From NCBI GenBank assembly GCA_023150835.1, contig JAKLKB010000168.1:1-11619 (forward strand): a stretch of DNA of 11,619 nucleotides. Reading direction: 5' to 3'. The stretch is from Myxococcota bacterium (lineage in GTDB: Bacteria; Myxococcota_C; UBA6777). A model generated the notes under the pieces. That model worked only from the letters and a program-made list of their open reading frames with translations. It did no database searches and was not told the origin of the DNA. The position numbers and the translations under genes are program-made. Below, piece after piece: positions 1 through 6,878 of the stretch. Positions within the stretch are counted from its first letter, which is position 1; each line of letters starts with the position of its first letter.

Positions 1-217
1 CAAAGGCAAAGACGAATAAGCCCGCCCCCCCCCATCCCAGACGCCCCTCAACCCGCCCCAAGCCCACAAAACCGCCGCCCCCCCTAGACCTCCAAATGAA
101 CCCTGTGCATCTTGGCCCGTCCATCATTTCCTTGTAGCAACGGACCCAAGGGAACCGCTCCGACGCACAGCAGCGGCGCGAATCAAAAAAGATTCTGTGC
201 GCGGCAAAACTATTCGC
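1..217. other. C-rich intergenic stretch at the left edge, no gene seen
   Basis: I see no convincing gene here. The first 60 bases hold 31 C and 9 G on the + strand, including a run of nine C. Short open frames on either strand lack a ribosome-binding site and a plausible protein. No tRNA or rRNA is recognisable. Bases 2-19 read as the last five codons of a frame ending in TAA, so an upstream + strand gene may just end here, but that is too little to call. The C-rich, G-poor tract would suit a Rho-loading region if such a gene exists. Confidence 0.4.
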
Positions 218-246
218 TTGAAATTCCTGCGGCAACCTGCTACAGA
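218..246 (+). promoter_or_regulatory. Candidate sigma-70-type promoter for the EF-G gene
   Basis: TTGAAA at 218-223 (five of six bases of the consensus -35) is followed by exactly 17 bases and TACAGA at 241-246 (a weak -10). A start near 253 would leave a leader of about 130 bases before the ATG at 381. No riboswitch or clear hairpin was recognised in that leader. The call rests on pattern and position only. Confidence 0.4.
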
Positions 247-380
247 AGCGGCGACTTTAGGTAGCCCCAACGCCTCACTCCACAAATCTCGGCAAGGACT
301 GCCTTTGTAACATCCACCCCCCCAAGCCTTTTTGGGGACATGGCGATCTCTCGTAAGCATCGATCCACGAGGACTAAACA

Positions 381-2516
381 ATGAGTACACGCGTTAAAGA
401 CCTGACCCTTCTCCGAAACATCGGAATATCCGCACACATCGACTCTGGAAAAACCACGCTCACAGAGCGCATCCTCTTTTATACAGGACGCATCAACGCC
501 ATCCACGAAGTGCGCGGAAAAGACGGCGTCGGGGCCAAAATGGACTCGATGGATCTCGAACGTGAAAAAGGCATCACCATCCAATCCGCCGCAACCTACG
601 TCAACTGGGATTTCAAAGACCCCAAAACCAACAAAACCACCGAGTACGCCATCAACATCATCGACACTCCCGGACACGTCGACTTCACCATCGAAGTCGA
701 ACGCGCCCTCCGTGTCCTTGACGGTGCCATCCTTGTGCTTTGTTCCGTTGCGGGCGTCCAATCCCAATCCATCACCGTTGACCGACAAATGCGCCGCTAC
801 GGCGTCCCCGCGATCGCTTTCGTCAACAAATGCGACCGCGCTGGCGCAGACCCCCTCGGTGTTTGTCAACAACTTCGCGACGATCTCAGCCACAACGCGG
901 TGTTGATCCAACATCCCATCGGACTCGAAGCCGCCCATCGCGGCGTCGTCGACCTCATCCGTATGGTCGCCTATGTCAACGAAGGCGAAGACGGCGAGAT
1001 CATCAAAGAAATCCCCATCCCTGGTGACCTCGTGGCGATCTGCAAAGAGCAACGCAACACCATGCTCGAAGCACTCTCTGACTTCGACGATGAGATCGCC
1101 ATGATGTACCTCGATGGCGAAGGCGACAAGATCACCGAAGAACACATCATCGCCGTCATGTCCAAAGCCACGCTCTCTCGCAAGTTTACGCCTGTGTGCC
1201 TCGGATCCGCTTACAAAAACAAAGCCGTTCAACCCTTGCTCGACAAGGTTTGTGAACTTCTCCCCAACCCCCTTCAGATGCAGTACAAGGCCCTCGACCA
1301 AGAAAACAACGAAGCAGAAGTCCACCTCCTCCCAGACCCCAAAAAGCCTCTCGTGATGCTCGCCTTCAAACTCGAAGACGGGCGTTTCGGACAGCTTACC
1401 TACTGCCGCGTTTACCAAGGAAGCGTCCGAAAAGGCGATACCATCTTCAACTGTAGCAACGGCAACAAGCACAAAGTCGGCCGCCTTGTTCTCATGCACG
1501 CCAACGAGATGAACGATATCGAGTTCGCAGAAGCCGGCGACATCGTGGCACTCTTTGGAATCGAATGCTCTTCGGGTGACACTTTCACTGATGGCGAAGT
1601 CACGTACACCATGACCTCGATGTTCGTTCCTGACTCCGTGATCACCCTTGCCGTCGAACCCAAAGACAAAAAAGGTCTCGCAAACTTTGGAAAAGCACTC
1701 AACCGCTTCACCAAAGAAGACCCGACATTCCGCCTTTTCCGCGACGAAGAATCCGGACAAACCATCATCGGCGGGATGGGTGAACTCCATCTCGAAGTCT
1801 ACATCGAACGCATCAAACGCGAATACGGCGTTGAAGTCCTTGTCGGTCAACCCCAAGTCGCTTACCGCGAAACCATCACCAAACGCTCCGACTTTAACTA
1901 CACCCACAAAAAACAAACGGGTGGTTCCGGTCAATACGCACGTGTTGCTGGTTATATCGAACCCGGCGAAGAGGGCATCCCATACGAATTCGTCAACAAC
2001 ATCGTGGGTGGTGTCATCCCCAAAGAATTCCAACCCTCCTGCGACAAAGGCTTCCAGTCCGCCCTTGAGCGCGGAAGCCTCATCGGCTTCCCCATCATCG
2101 GTGTCCGCGCTTGTATCAACGATGGGCAATACCACCCCGTCGACTCTTCGGATATGGCGTTCCAAGTCGCCGCTCGCTCCGGCTTCCGTGAAGCCTACGG
2201 CAAAGCTGAGCCTGTCATCCTTGAGCCGATCATGAAGGTCGTTGTCGAAACACCCGAAGAATTCTCTGGAACCATCCTCGGCACACTCAACAAACGACGC
2301 GGTGTGATCATCGGAAACCTTGCAAAACAAGGACTCGCTGTGATCGAAGCCGATGTTCCACTCGCTGAAATGTTCGGATACTCCAACGAGATCCGTTCCG
2401 GCACCCAAGGAAAAGCCGAATTCTCCATGGAATTCCGACGCTACTCCCCCGTCCCCCGCCAAGTCCAAGAAGCCCTGATCGTCGAGTACGCAGAACGCGC
2501 CAAAGCCCGTATCTAA
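381..2516 (+). CDS. fusA: Translation elongation factor G, spd/mitochondrial EF-G1-like
   Basis: This 711-residue GTPase catalyses tRNA-mRNA translocation on the ribosome in the cytoplasm. It has the full EF-G layout. The G domain carries the P-loop AHIDSGKTT (residues 18-26), the switch II motif DTPGH (95-99) and NKCD (149-152) as the G4 motif. Domain II follows, then domain III with GMGELHLE, domain IV with QTGGSGQYA, and a domain V-like C-terminus with [11 protein letters not shown]. Length is usual for the family. GAGG at 369-372 supports the ATG at 381. HIDSGKTT in place of the common HIDAGKTT, and [12 protein letters not shown] near residues 46-57, resemble mitochondrial EF-G1 and the spdEFG1 group of spirochaetes, planctomycetes and delta-proteobacteria; in that system a second EF-G handles ribosome recycling. 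No rpsL, rpsG or tuf flanks it within the window. It converges with the gene at 2602-3654. EF-G identity is near certain, the subtype is an inference. Confidence 0.97.
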   Translation: MSTRVKDLTLLRNIGISAHIDSGKTTLTERILFYTGRINAIHEVRGKDGVGAKMDSMDLEREKGITIQSAATYVNWDFKDPKTNKTTEYAINIIDTPGHVDFTIEVERALRVLDGAILVLCSVAGVQSQSITVDRQMRRYGVPAIAFVNKCDRAGADPLGVCQQLRDDLSHNAVLIQHPIGLEAAHRGVVDLIRMVAYVNEGEDGEIIKEIPIPGDLVAICKEQRNTMLEALSDFDDEIAMMYLDGEGDKITEEHIIAVMSKATLSRKFTPVCLGSAYKNKAVQPLLDKVCELLPNPLQMQYKALDQENNEAEVHLLPDPKKPLVMLAFKLEDGRFGQLTYCRVYQGSVRKGDTIFNCSNGNKHKVGRLVLMHANEMNDIEFAEAGDIVALFGIECSSGDTFTDGEVTYTMTSMFVPDSVITLAVEPKDKKGLANFGKALNRFTKEDPTFRLFRDEESGQTIIGGMGELHLEVYIERIKREYGVEVLVGQPQVAYRETITKRSDFNYTHKKQTGGSGQYARVAGYIEPGEEGIPYEFVNNIVGGVIPKEFQPSCDKGFQSALERGSLIGFPIIGVRACINDGQYHPVDSSDMAFQVAARSGFREAYGKAEPVILEPIMKVVVETPEEFSGTILGTLNKRRGVIIGNLAKQGLAVIEADVPLAEMFGYSNEIRSGTQGKAEFSMEFRRYSPVPRQVQEALIVEYAERAKARI

Positions 2517-2520
2517 GCCA

Positions 2521-2588
2521 TCCCACAATCCTCCACAATCCTCCACAATCCCCCACAATCCCCCACAATCCCCCACAATCCCCCCACA
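2521..2588. repeat. 10-bp tandem repeat array (CCACAATC core), G-free on the + strand
   Basis: Six full copies and one partial copy of a 10-base unit ending CCACAATC begin four bases after the EF-G stop. The first three copies carry a T in the leading pyrimidine run and the last three are uniform. Bases 2521-2580 contain 33 C and no G. On the - strand the last copies give four runs of five or six G (opposite 2550-2554, 2560-2564, 2570-2574 and 2580-2585) separated by 5-base loops, which fits the usual quadruplex pattern. In the EF-G transcript the same stretch is an unstructured C-rich RNA, as in Rho-loading sites. It sits between two convergent genes, so a role in ending both transcripts is plausible. 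Confidence 0.9.
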
Positions 2589-2601
2589 AGATCACACCTC
2601 G

Positions 2602-3654
2602 TTATTTCGCAGGCAGCGTGAGGATCGAATAAGCCGCTTCGTTGGCCTGCATCGGAAACGTCCCGGGCTTGTCTTTGCCCTTGGCCTTGCGGTCGTTGTC
2701 GTCGTCGTACACCACAAGGATCTTCCCTCCCGCAAGCGGCGTCACCCCTTCTGGTTTGTGACTTACCTTTTGACGCCAAGCCTTCTTCCATGTCTCGACT
2801 TGATTCAGGGCTGTGAGATCCGTCGACACCAACCACAGATGCCCACCCACCTGTGCTGTCGGCGGCGAAGCATCGTCATTTTCGTAGCTCGTCACCAACA
2901 AATACTGCTTGCGCTCAGGCAGATATTCCAGCGCCGAGATGCCTTCTTCGCGCCCCAACAAACCCTTCAGATCGATATGCGCCAACACCTCTGGATCCTT
3001 GTTGAGGCGATTCAGCGCATAACGCAACAACAGCACCCGAAACTGCGGCTTTTTGTAGCTCTCGCCATAAGTACGCACGCCCACGATCAAAGCGTCTTCT
3101 TTGGGTGTCAACGCCAATGCCTCGATCTTGTACCAAGGCATCTTGTACTTGGCCTTGATCACACCCGCAGGATCGCGAAGTTTGATCACCTGCGCAGACT
3201 TCATCTTGATCGACACTTTCTTGCCTTTTTTGCCCTTCACTTTCGCTCGAAGTTCAAAACGCACGACTATCCGAAAACTTGGAACGGGTCGATCAAACGC
3301 CGTTGTCGCATAAAACACGCCCGGGGTCTTTTGCGAAGCTGTAATCCCTTCAAACTTCGAGATATCCAACGGCTTACCTCCGATCACCACCACAGGACGG
3401 GCGATCTCTTTCAGTCTGCCTTTCTTGCTCAGTTTGAACACAGAGATCGGACTCGTCCATTTGGAGCGATCGTTAAGCACCACCAGATACGAAGTCCCCG
3501 GCCACAACGCCACCGCCGACGGCTCAAAACGATTGTAACGACCAAACGTCCGATACACAGGTTCTCCACCCGCCGACTCGGCCCCCGCTCCCGCCATCCA
3601 ACCAAACCACACCGAAATCAAGCACAACATCCCAAACAGCCGCATCTTCCGCAT
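2602..3654 (-). CDS. Exported beta-propeller-like protein of unknown function
   Basis: The product is 350 residues. It starts with a basic n-region (MRKMR), a hydrophobic core and an AGA-type signal peptidase I site near residue 25, so it should be exported. The start at 3654 is chosen because AAGGAGG lies four bases upstream (3659-3665); an ATG seven codons further out lies upstream of that site. The mature part has repeated short strand-like blocks built around E-G or E-A pairs: FEGIT near residue 101, KIEALALTP, EEGISALEYLP, and KPEGVTPL from about residue 300 followed by ILVVYDDDNDR. Repeated EG blocks of this kind occur in phytase-like and DUF3616-type propellers, and the DDDND stretch could bind metal. 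That resemblance is by eye and weak; I do not assign an enzyme activity. A lysine-rich stretch (KVKGKKGKKV) lies in the middle. It is alone on its strand between the repeat array and an unrelated upstream gene. Confidence 0.85.
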   Translation of the reverse strand: MRKMRLFGMLCLISVWFGWMAGAGAESAGGEPVYRTFGRYNRFEPSAVALWPGTSYLVVLNDRSKWTSPISVFKLSKKGRLKEIARPVVVIGGKPLDISKFEGITASQKTPGVFYATTAFDRPVPSFRIVVRFELRAKVKGKKGKKVSIKMKSAQVIKLRDPAGVIKAKYKMPWYKIEALALTPKEDALIVGVRTYGESYKKPQFRVLLLRYALNRLNKDPEVLAHIDLKGLLGREEGISALEYLPERKQYLLVTSYENDDASPPTAQVGGHLWLVSTDLTALNQVETWKKAWRQKVSHKPEGVTPLAGGKILVVYDDDNDRKAKGKDKPGTFPMQANEAAYSILTLPAK

Positions 3655-3690
3655 CAAACCTCCTTCTTGCTCCACGCACTTTTCGTGCGA

Positions 3691-3744
3691 CTCGTACGAG
3701 ATCTGCCCGTTGCGTTATCGTAAGCAGCCACAGCGAACTCCCAA
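3691..3744 (-). promoter_or_regulatory. Candidate promoter and palindrome upstream of the exported propeller gene
   Basis: Read on the - strand, TTGGGA (3744-3739) is followed by 16 bases and TACGAT (3722-3717). The predicted start is near 3710. A perfect 10-bp palindrome, CTCGTACGAG, occupies 3691-3700, just inside the transcript, where a repressor would act. A small hairpin (GCAC/GTGC arms) follows before the ribosome-binding site. All are short motifs and may be chance. Confidence 0.3.
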
Positions 3745-3906
3745 CAATCGGGCGGCTACGTACCCTCCTTTGTGGATACATCACTCGGATCTCGTATCAT
3801 CCCACACAAAGCTCTTGCCTCTCCGAAAACACAACGCCCCCACCGTACAGGACAACACCCCCCACACACAAGCAAGAAAAACATCTCCCTCAACCCCACT
3901 TCGCCT

Positions 3907-4590
3907 TTAACACCAAGGTATCCGAGACTTTGCCAACGCAAACACCCACTCTCCCGTCTCGTCGCCCCTCACACGATCCACTCTGTCCGTCACCATCGCG
4001 CCTTCCGCGCTCTCCCGCTCCAACAAAACAACGTCTGTTGCTTCGCTTCCCAACAAAGGCTCTGTTTCTTTTGGCTCGATGCTTGGGCCTTTTCGCTCGA
4101 TCAGACGCATCCGTTCCAACACCGCCAACGCATACGAAACAACCTGCGCTGGCAAGCGAACACGCAACACCAACTCCTCAAAAGGCAACACAAGGATCCC
4201 CGACTCATCGGCATAACGGTGCAGCCATAGATACAAAAAATGCGCGTTCTTGGGCAGCGCACCTCGGCGCACCAAAGCCCAACTCTTTTGAAAAGACACC
4301 ATCTTGCTTGCGTGCTCTGTCTGGATCTCTCGGTACAAACGGCGCATCGCTTCCTCTGACAAAGCCTTCACCTGAAGCGCTTCCAACACCACCTCTGGCG
4401 AAACTTGGCGACTGCCGTGTCGTTGCGTGTGCTGATAAAACCACAACAGCAGATACAACTCCAGCCACTCAGGATGTTGCGAACCTCCACGCAACTCGCC
4501 TTTTTCAAACATCAACCAATGATCTGCTTCTTGCCCTCGTTTCCCATCCCCACCCAACAAGGGTTTTTTCTTCCGCTTCACGATCTTCAT
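3907..4590 (-). CDS. Winged-helix-like protein, putative DNA-binding regulator
   Basis: I do not recognise a named family. With the ATG at 4590 the product is 227 residues. It opens with a basic stretch (KIVKRKKK). Residues 40-60 form a hydrophobic helix (WLELYLLLWFYQH). Residues 117-168 read like a winged helix-turn-helix: a helix FLYLWLHRYADESG, then LPFEELVLRVRLPAQVVSYALAVLERM as candidate turn and recognition helices, then LIERKG as the wing. This pattern is common in DnaD-type, replication-initiator and GntR-type domains. The C-terminal 60 residues are acidic and low in structure. The frame stays open to 4836, but that extension is cysteine-rich and runs into the rpsN promoter and start, so I leave it out. 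The chosen start has only a weak GGGA site, and the exact start is uncertain. The gene is divergent from rpsN, with a perfect inverted repeat between them that it might bind. Confidence 0.7.
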   Translation of the reverse strand: MKIVKRKKKPLLGGDGKRGQEADHWLMFEKGELRGGSQHPEWLELYLLLWFYQHTQRHGSRQVSPEVVLEALQVKALSEEAMRRLYREIQTEHASKMVSFQKSWALVRRGALPKNAHFLYLWLHRYADESGILVLPFEELVLRVRLPAQVVSYALAVLERMRLIERKGPSIEPKETEPLLGSEATDVVLLERESAEGAMVTDRVDRVRGDETGEWVFALAKSRIPWC

Positions 4591-4659
4591 CTTGACATCC
4601 CACAACGCTTCGGCTAGATTCCTTGGCCTTGGACGGGTACAGAACCCTTTGTTCCCTTC

Positions 4660-4680
4660 AGTATCGAAACCCTCGATACT
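4660..4680. promoter_or_regulatory. Perfect 8-bp inverted repeat, candidate operator
   Basis: AGTATCGA (4660-4667) and TCGATACT (4673-4680) are exact reverse complements around a 5-base centre. The 21-bp site has the size expected for a dimeric helix-turn-helix protein. It lies 70 bases before the start of the winged-helix gene on the - strand and about 85 bases before the rpsN -10 on the + strand, so it could control either. It has no following T-run, which argues against an intrinsic terminator. Confidence 0.5.
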
Positions 4681-4741
4681 CGGCCCGTTGCAATCAATCC
4701 ATCGCACGCTCGCTGCCACGCAACATCCCAAACAAAGGACG

Positions 4742-4770
4742 TTTCCCACGCAGCACTCCGTTGTTATAAG
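4742..4770 (+). promoter_or_regulatory. Candidate rpsN promoter
   Basis: TATAAG at 4765-4770 is a good -10. The matching position 17 bases upstream (TTTCCC, 4742-4747) is a poor -35, so the promoter may need an activator or an alternative sigma factor. The -10 lies inside TGTTATAAGAT, whose first eight bases match the left half of the enterobacterial Zur box; the right half does not match well. Confidence 0.4.
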
Positions 4771-4811
4771 ATTCCAACCAAAGACGCAAGCACAGATTCT
4801 TGGAGTATCCA

Positions 4812-5117
4812 ATGGCCAAAAAAAGTATGATCGCACGCAACGAACAACGTAAAGCTATCGTCGACCGTCACTGGGAAAAACGACAAGCCCTCAAAAAACT
4901 CATCAAAAACCCCAACACCAGCCCCGAAGATCGCGATGAAGCCCAAGTCAAACTCCAAAAGCTTCCCCGCGATTCTAGCCCCTGCCGCGTTGTCAACCGC
5001 TGCAGCATGACGGGCCGTCCTCGCGGATTCTACCGCAAATTCGGACTCTCTCGTATCGCTCTGCGCGATATGGCTCGCGCTGGCGATCTCCCCGGTGTTC
5101 GCAAATCTTCTTGGTAA
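4812..5117 (+). CDS. rpsN: 30S ribosomal protein S14, long zinc-independent type
   Basis: This 101-residue protein is a core part of the 30S head and helps assemble it. It matches the long (E. coli-like) S14 form end to end: [11 protein letters not shown] at the start, LPRDSSP near residue 53, [20 protein letters not shown], and the ending PGVRKSSW. The short zinc-ribbon form has two CxxC pairs; here there are only two isolated cysteines, so zinc binding is not expected. GGAG at 4802-4805 lies six bases before the ATG. A TTG at 4800 in the same frame would overlap that site and is rejected. The gene stands alone, with no spc-operon neighbours (rplE, rpsH) on either side. A solitary long S14 is often a second copy used under zinc shortage, but it may also be the only S14 gene; the window cannot tell. 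Confidence 0.97.
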   Translation: MAKKSMIARNEQRKAIVDRHWEKRQALKKLIKNPNTSPEDRDEAQVKLQKLPRDSSPCRVVNRCSMTGRPRGFYRKFGLSRIALRDMARAGDLPGVRKSSW

Positions 5118-5204
5118 TCTCCCCCCTCCTCGCCCCTCTTGACGACCCCCCCCCTCCTCCAAATCACCCCTCCAATCAAACGAACCAAACAACCCACATC
5201 TTCG

Positions 5205-5233
5205 ACGCAGGTTTAAGGCCCGTACGGTAGATA
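5205..5233 (-). pseudogene. Short duplicate of the 3' end of the DUF547 gene
   Basis: Bases 5205-5233 repeat bases 5280-5312, the end of the DUF547 coding region, with 29 identical bases and a single 4-base gap (AACT at 5297-5300 is missing here). The intact copy encodes YLPYSWALNLR and the gap shifts the frame in this one. The copies lie 75 bp apart in the same orientation. Flanking bases do not align well. It may be the last trace of a tandem paralogue or a small local duplication. The rest of 5118-5276 holds a C-rich tract after rpsN and nothing else I can name. Confidence 0.6.
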
Positions 5234-5276
5234 CCCACAAAATGTCCCTCTAAAGCAGCCCACTTCACAATAAACC

Positions 5277-6104
5277 TCAACGCAGGTTTAAGGCCCAACT
5301 GTACGGTAGATAGGCGATCTTTATTTCCCCACCATGCGCTTCAACAAATGCCTTGTCGTGGCCTTTTTGTAGATGCCTTCCAATAAAATCTAACACCCCC
5401 TTGTATCCGCCTTTTTCAAAGTCACCTTTGAACCACTCAAACAACTTCGATATCTTGACCGTCTTACTCTCACGATCGATCTGAAACCCCCGTGTATGCG
5501 CAAGATATCGACGCACGCCGTTGTCCAGCATCCCCTCCAATCTCTCCGCCGTAAAGGCTCGTGCCTGAAGATCAGGGCAGCCTTTTGAAGCACACACGAT
5601 CGCAAAGTGCAAACGCGGATCGATGTACTTCGGACGCAATATCTGATGTTCGATCTGATCCAACGTCACATAACGCCCCCCAACTTCATAACTGTATCCC
5701 TTCCAAAATCCGCCCTTGACGTTGAGTACTGAAAAAGCCCGCTGCTGCGCCAAAGAAGAGGGCAAACGATCCAACACCGCACGCAACGTCAAAGCATTGT
5801 ACACATTGATCCAGTACGCAAAACGCGCTTTGTTCCCCTGAATCTCCGATGCTTTCGTTCGTGATACCCGAAACAGATACTCGTCCAGCTTCTGCCGCGA
5901 AGAACCCGCCAACCCTCGGTAATCCACAGCACCGCCCTTCACGTGCGCTCGCAACACTTCATCCAATAGCCGATGATCAAAACGTGCTTTCTCCCATCTC
6001 CCCGAAAACCAAAACGACCACGGCGTCTTCACCTTCTCTACCGCATACGCCTCACCACACCCGAAACCCGCACACACCGCGATGATCCACACCCACACTC
6101 GCAT
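5277..6104 (-). CDS. DUF547 family exported protein
   Basis: The product is 275 residues. A signal peptide (MRVWVWIIAVCAGFGCG) ends with a likely cleavage after AYA at residue 21; the cysteine at 16 has only a poor lipobox, so a soluble periplasmic or secreted protein is more likely than a lipoprotein. The body has the DUF547 hallmarks: VDYRGL near residue 60, AYWINVYNAL (96-105), VTLDQIEH, HFAIVCASKGCP (166-177), RAFTAERLEGMLD, and the closing YLPYSWALN (the family usually has a YDWSLN-like end). The conserved histidine and cysteines suggest a catalytic or metal site, but no reaction is established for the family that I can cite. AAGGAGG at 6109-6115 lies four bases before the ATG at 6104, which fixes the start; the open frame reaches 6158 but that part lies upstream of the site. 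It is divergent from the gene at 6453, and a broken copy of its own end lies downstream. Confidence 0.93.
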   Translation of the reverse strand: MRVWVWIIAVCAGFGCGEAYAVEKVKTPWSFWFSGRWEKARFDHRLLDEVLRAHVKGGAVDYRGLAGSSRQKLDEYLFRVSRTKASEIQGNKARFAYWINVYNALTLRAVLDRLPSSLAQQRAFSVLNVKGGFWKGYSYEVGGRYVTLDQIEHQILRPKYIDPRLHFAIVCASKGCPDLQARAFTAERLEGMLDNGVRRYLAHTRGFQIDRESKTVKISKLFEWFKGDFEKGGYKGVLDFIGRHLQKGHDKAFVEAHGGEIKIAYLPYSWALNLR

Positions 6105-6183
6105 GACACCTCCTTTTTTCCGTGTTTTGTCCTGTGAACGACTCAAACCACAACGCAACAGCCCCCTCCAGCGTTACACGCCA

Positions 6184-6355
6184 CCACAACAAACCACGCC
6201 ACCACACGATACGACTCGACCCGTCCCACGCACCCATAACTTCCGCCAGCTCCCCACAACAAACCACGCCACCACACGATACGACTCGACCCGTCCCACG
6301 CACCCACAACTTCCGCCAGTCCCCCACAACAAACCACGCCACCACCTGATACGAC
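6184..6355. repeat. 70-bp direct tandem repeat, about 2.5 copies
   Basis: Copies span 6184-6253, 6254-6323 and 6324-6355 (partial, with two mismatches before it diverges). The first two differ at 3 of 70 positions. Each unit opens with CCACAAC and has a second CCACAAC or CCATAAC 50 bases in. Further CCACAAC copies flank the array at 6148-6154 and 6416-6422. The array fills most of the 348-bp gap between the divergent DUF547 gene and the gene at 6453, ending 33 bases before the latter's -35. The direct orientation and position fit a multi-site operator or partition-type site, but plain slippage or duplication of non-coding DNA is also possible. There is no unique spacer pattern, so it is not a CRISPR array. 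Confidence 0.93.
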
Positions 6356-6387
6356 GCCCTCTTCTTGCGCTTCGTGTGTATGCCAAG

Positions 6388-6416
6388 TTGCGACCACACC
6401 ACAGATACGCTATAAC
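6388..6416 (+). promoter_or_regulatory. Strong sigma-70-type promoter for the RHH-like gene
   Basis: TTGCGA (6388-6393), exactly 17 bases, then TATAAC (6411-6416, five of six consensus bases). A start near 6423 gives a leader of about 30 bases containing AAAGGAG (6437-6443) and the ATG at 6453. This is the best promoter in the window. One of the CCACAAC heptamers overlaps the end of the -10, so a protein binding that motif would block it. Confidence 0.65.
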
Positions 6417-6452
6417 CACAACGCTCACTCTGGTCCAAAGGAGATCTTTTCG

Positions 6453-6878
6453 ATGAAGCCCAAAAAAACCCGCCTTGTCGTGGATGTACCTCTTCACATC
6501 AAACGCGCCATCCACCGCGTCCAAAGCGAAGCCCAAGAAACCATGCTCGCTTTTACCGATGTCCTCCGCCTGCTTGAGATGGCCGTCGAAGAGACACAGA
6601 CCGAATCCTCCGAAGTTACCCCGCTCTCTCCCCAAGACCTCCATCAGATCGCCCAGATCCTACTCGATCATTGGCAGCAATTCACTCAGTCCCTCGAACA
6701 ACTTCAACAACGCACCCGACGCTGGGGCGATCCCAACGAACTCGAACTCCTCCCTTCACAAGAAGAAGAACAAGAAGACGAAGACGAAGACGAAGAACCA
6801 GAAGACGAAGACGAACCCCTCCGTGTCGAAGCCGATCTCGACTTCCAACCCAACTTCCGCCCCCAAGATCTCCCCTAA
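6453..6878 (+). CDS. Small ribbon-helix-helix-like protein with an acidic tail
   Basis: The product is 141 residues and I know no named family for it. Residues 5-47 look like a ribbon-helix-helix DNA-binding unit: a basic start (KPKK), a strand TRLVVDVP, a helix HIKRAIHRVQSEA, a turn, and a second helix FTDVLRLLEMAVEE. CopG, ParG and Omega-type repressors share this order. Residues 60-90 are a glutamine-rich helix that could pair as a coiled coil. Residues 104-121 are almost all Glu and Asp (encoded by GAAGAC-type repeats at 6762-6815), and the last 20 residues are proline-containing and probably disordered. AAAGGAG at 6437-6443 sets the start. A strong promoter and the 70-bp repeat array lie directly upstream, which suggests autoregulation through the repeats. 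The acidic tail could instead mimic DNA or bind a basic partner. The coding frame is well supported; the DNA-binding role is an inference. Confidence 0.8.
   Translation: MKPKKTRLVVDVPLHIKRAIHRVQSEAQETMLAFTDVLRLLEMAVEETQTESSEVTPLSPQDLHQIAQILLDHWQQFTQSLEQLQQRTRRWGDPNELELLPSQEEEQEDEDEDEEPEDEDEPLRVEADLDFQPNFRPQDLP

Noticed and set aside
2-19. Last codons of an upstream + strand gene
   Set aside because: Five codons and a stop are too little to support a gene call, though the C-rich tail after it fits the pattern seen elsewhere.
240-2576. A 778-codon open frame on the - strand covering all of fusA
   Set aside because: It is exactly antisense to a certain EF-G gene, its start region lies in the fusA decamer repeat, and its product has no known domain. 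Codon choice and strand bias explain it.
3772-4595. Long + strand frames opposite the winged-helix-like gene
   Set aside because: They are antisense shadows with low-complexity products (Pro, Thr, Ser, His-rich) and no start signals.
4591-4836. N-terminal extension of the winged-helix-like gene
   Set aside because: The extra residues are cysteine-rich and unlike the rest, and they run across the rpsN promoter, ribosome-binding site and first codons.
5277-6104. DUF547 protein as a lipoprotein
   Set aside because: The cysteine at residue 16 is preceded by GFG, a poor lipobox, while an AYA cleavage site follows soon after.
6184-6355. CRISPR array
   Set aside because: The 70-bp units are directly adjacent and nearly identical with no unique spacers, and no cas gene is present.
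6143-6644. Open frames on both strands through the 70-bp repeats
   Set aside because: A 70-bp unit is not a multiple of three, so the frames only reflect missing stops in C-rich DNA. They lack ribosome-binding sites and overlap the better gene at 6453.
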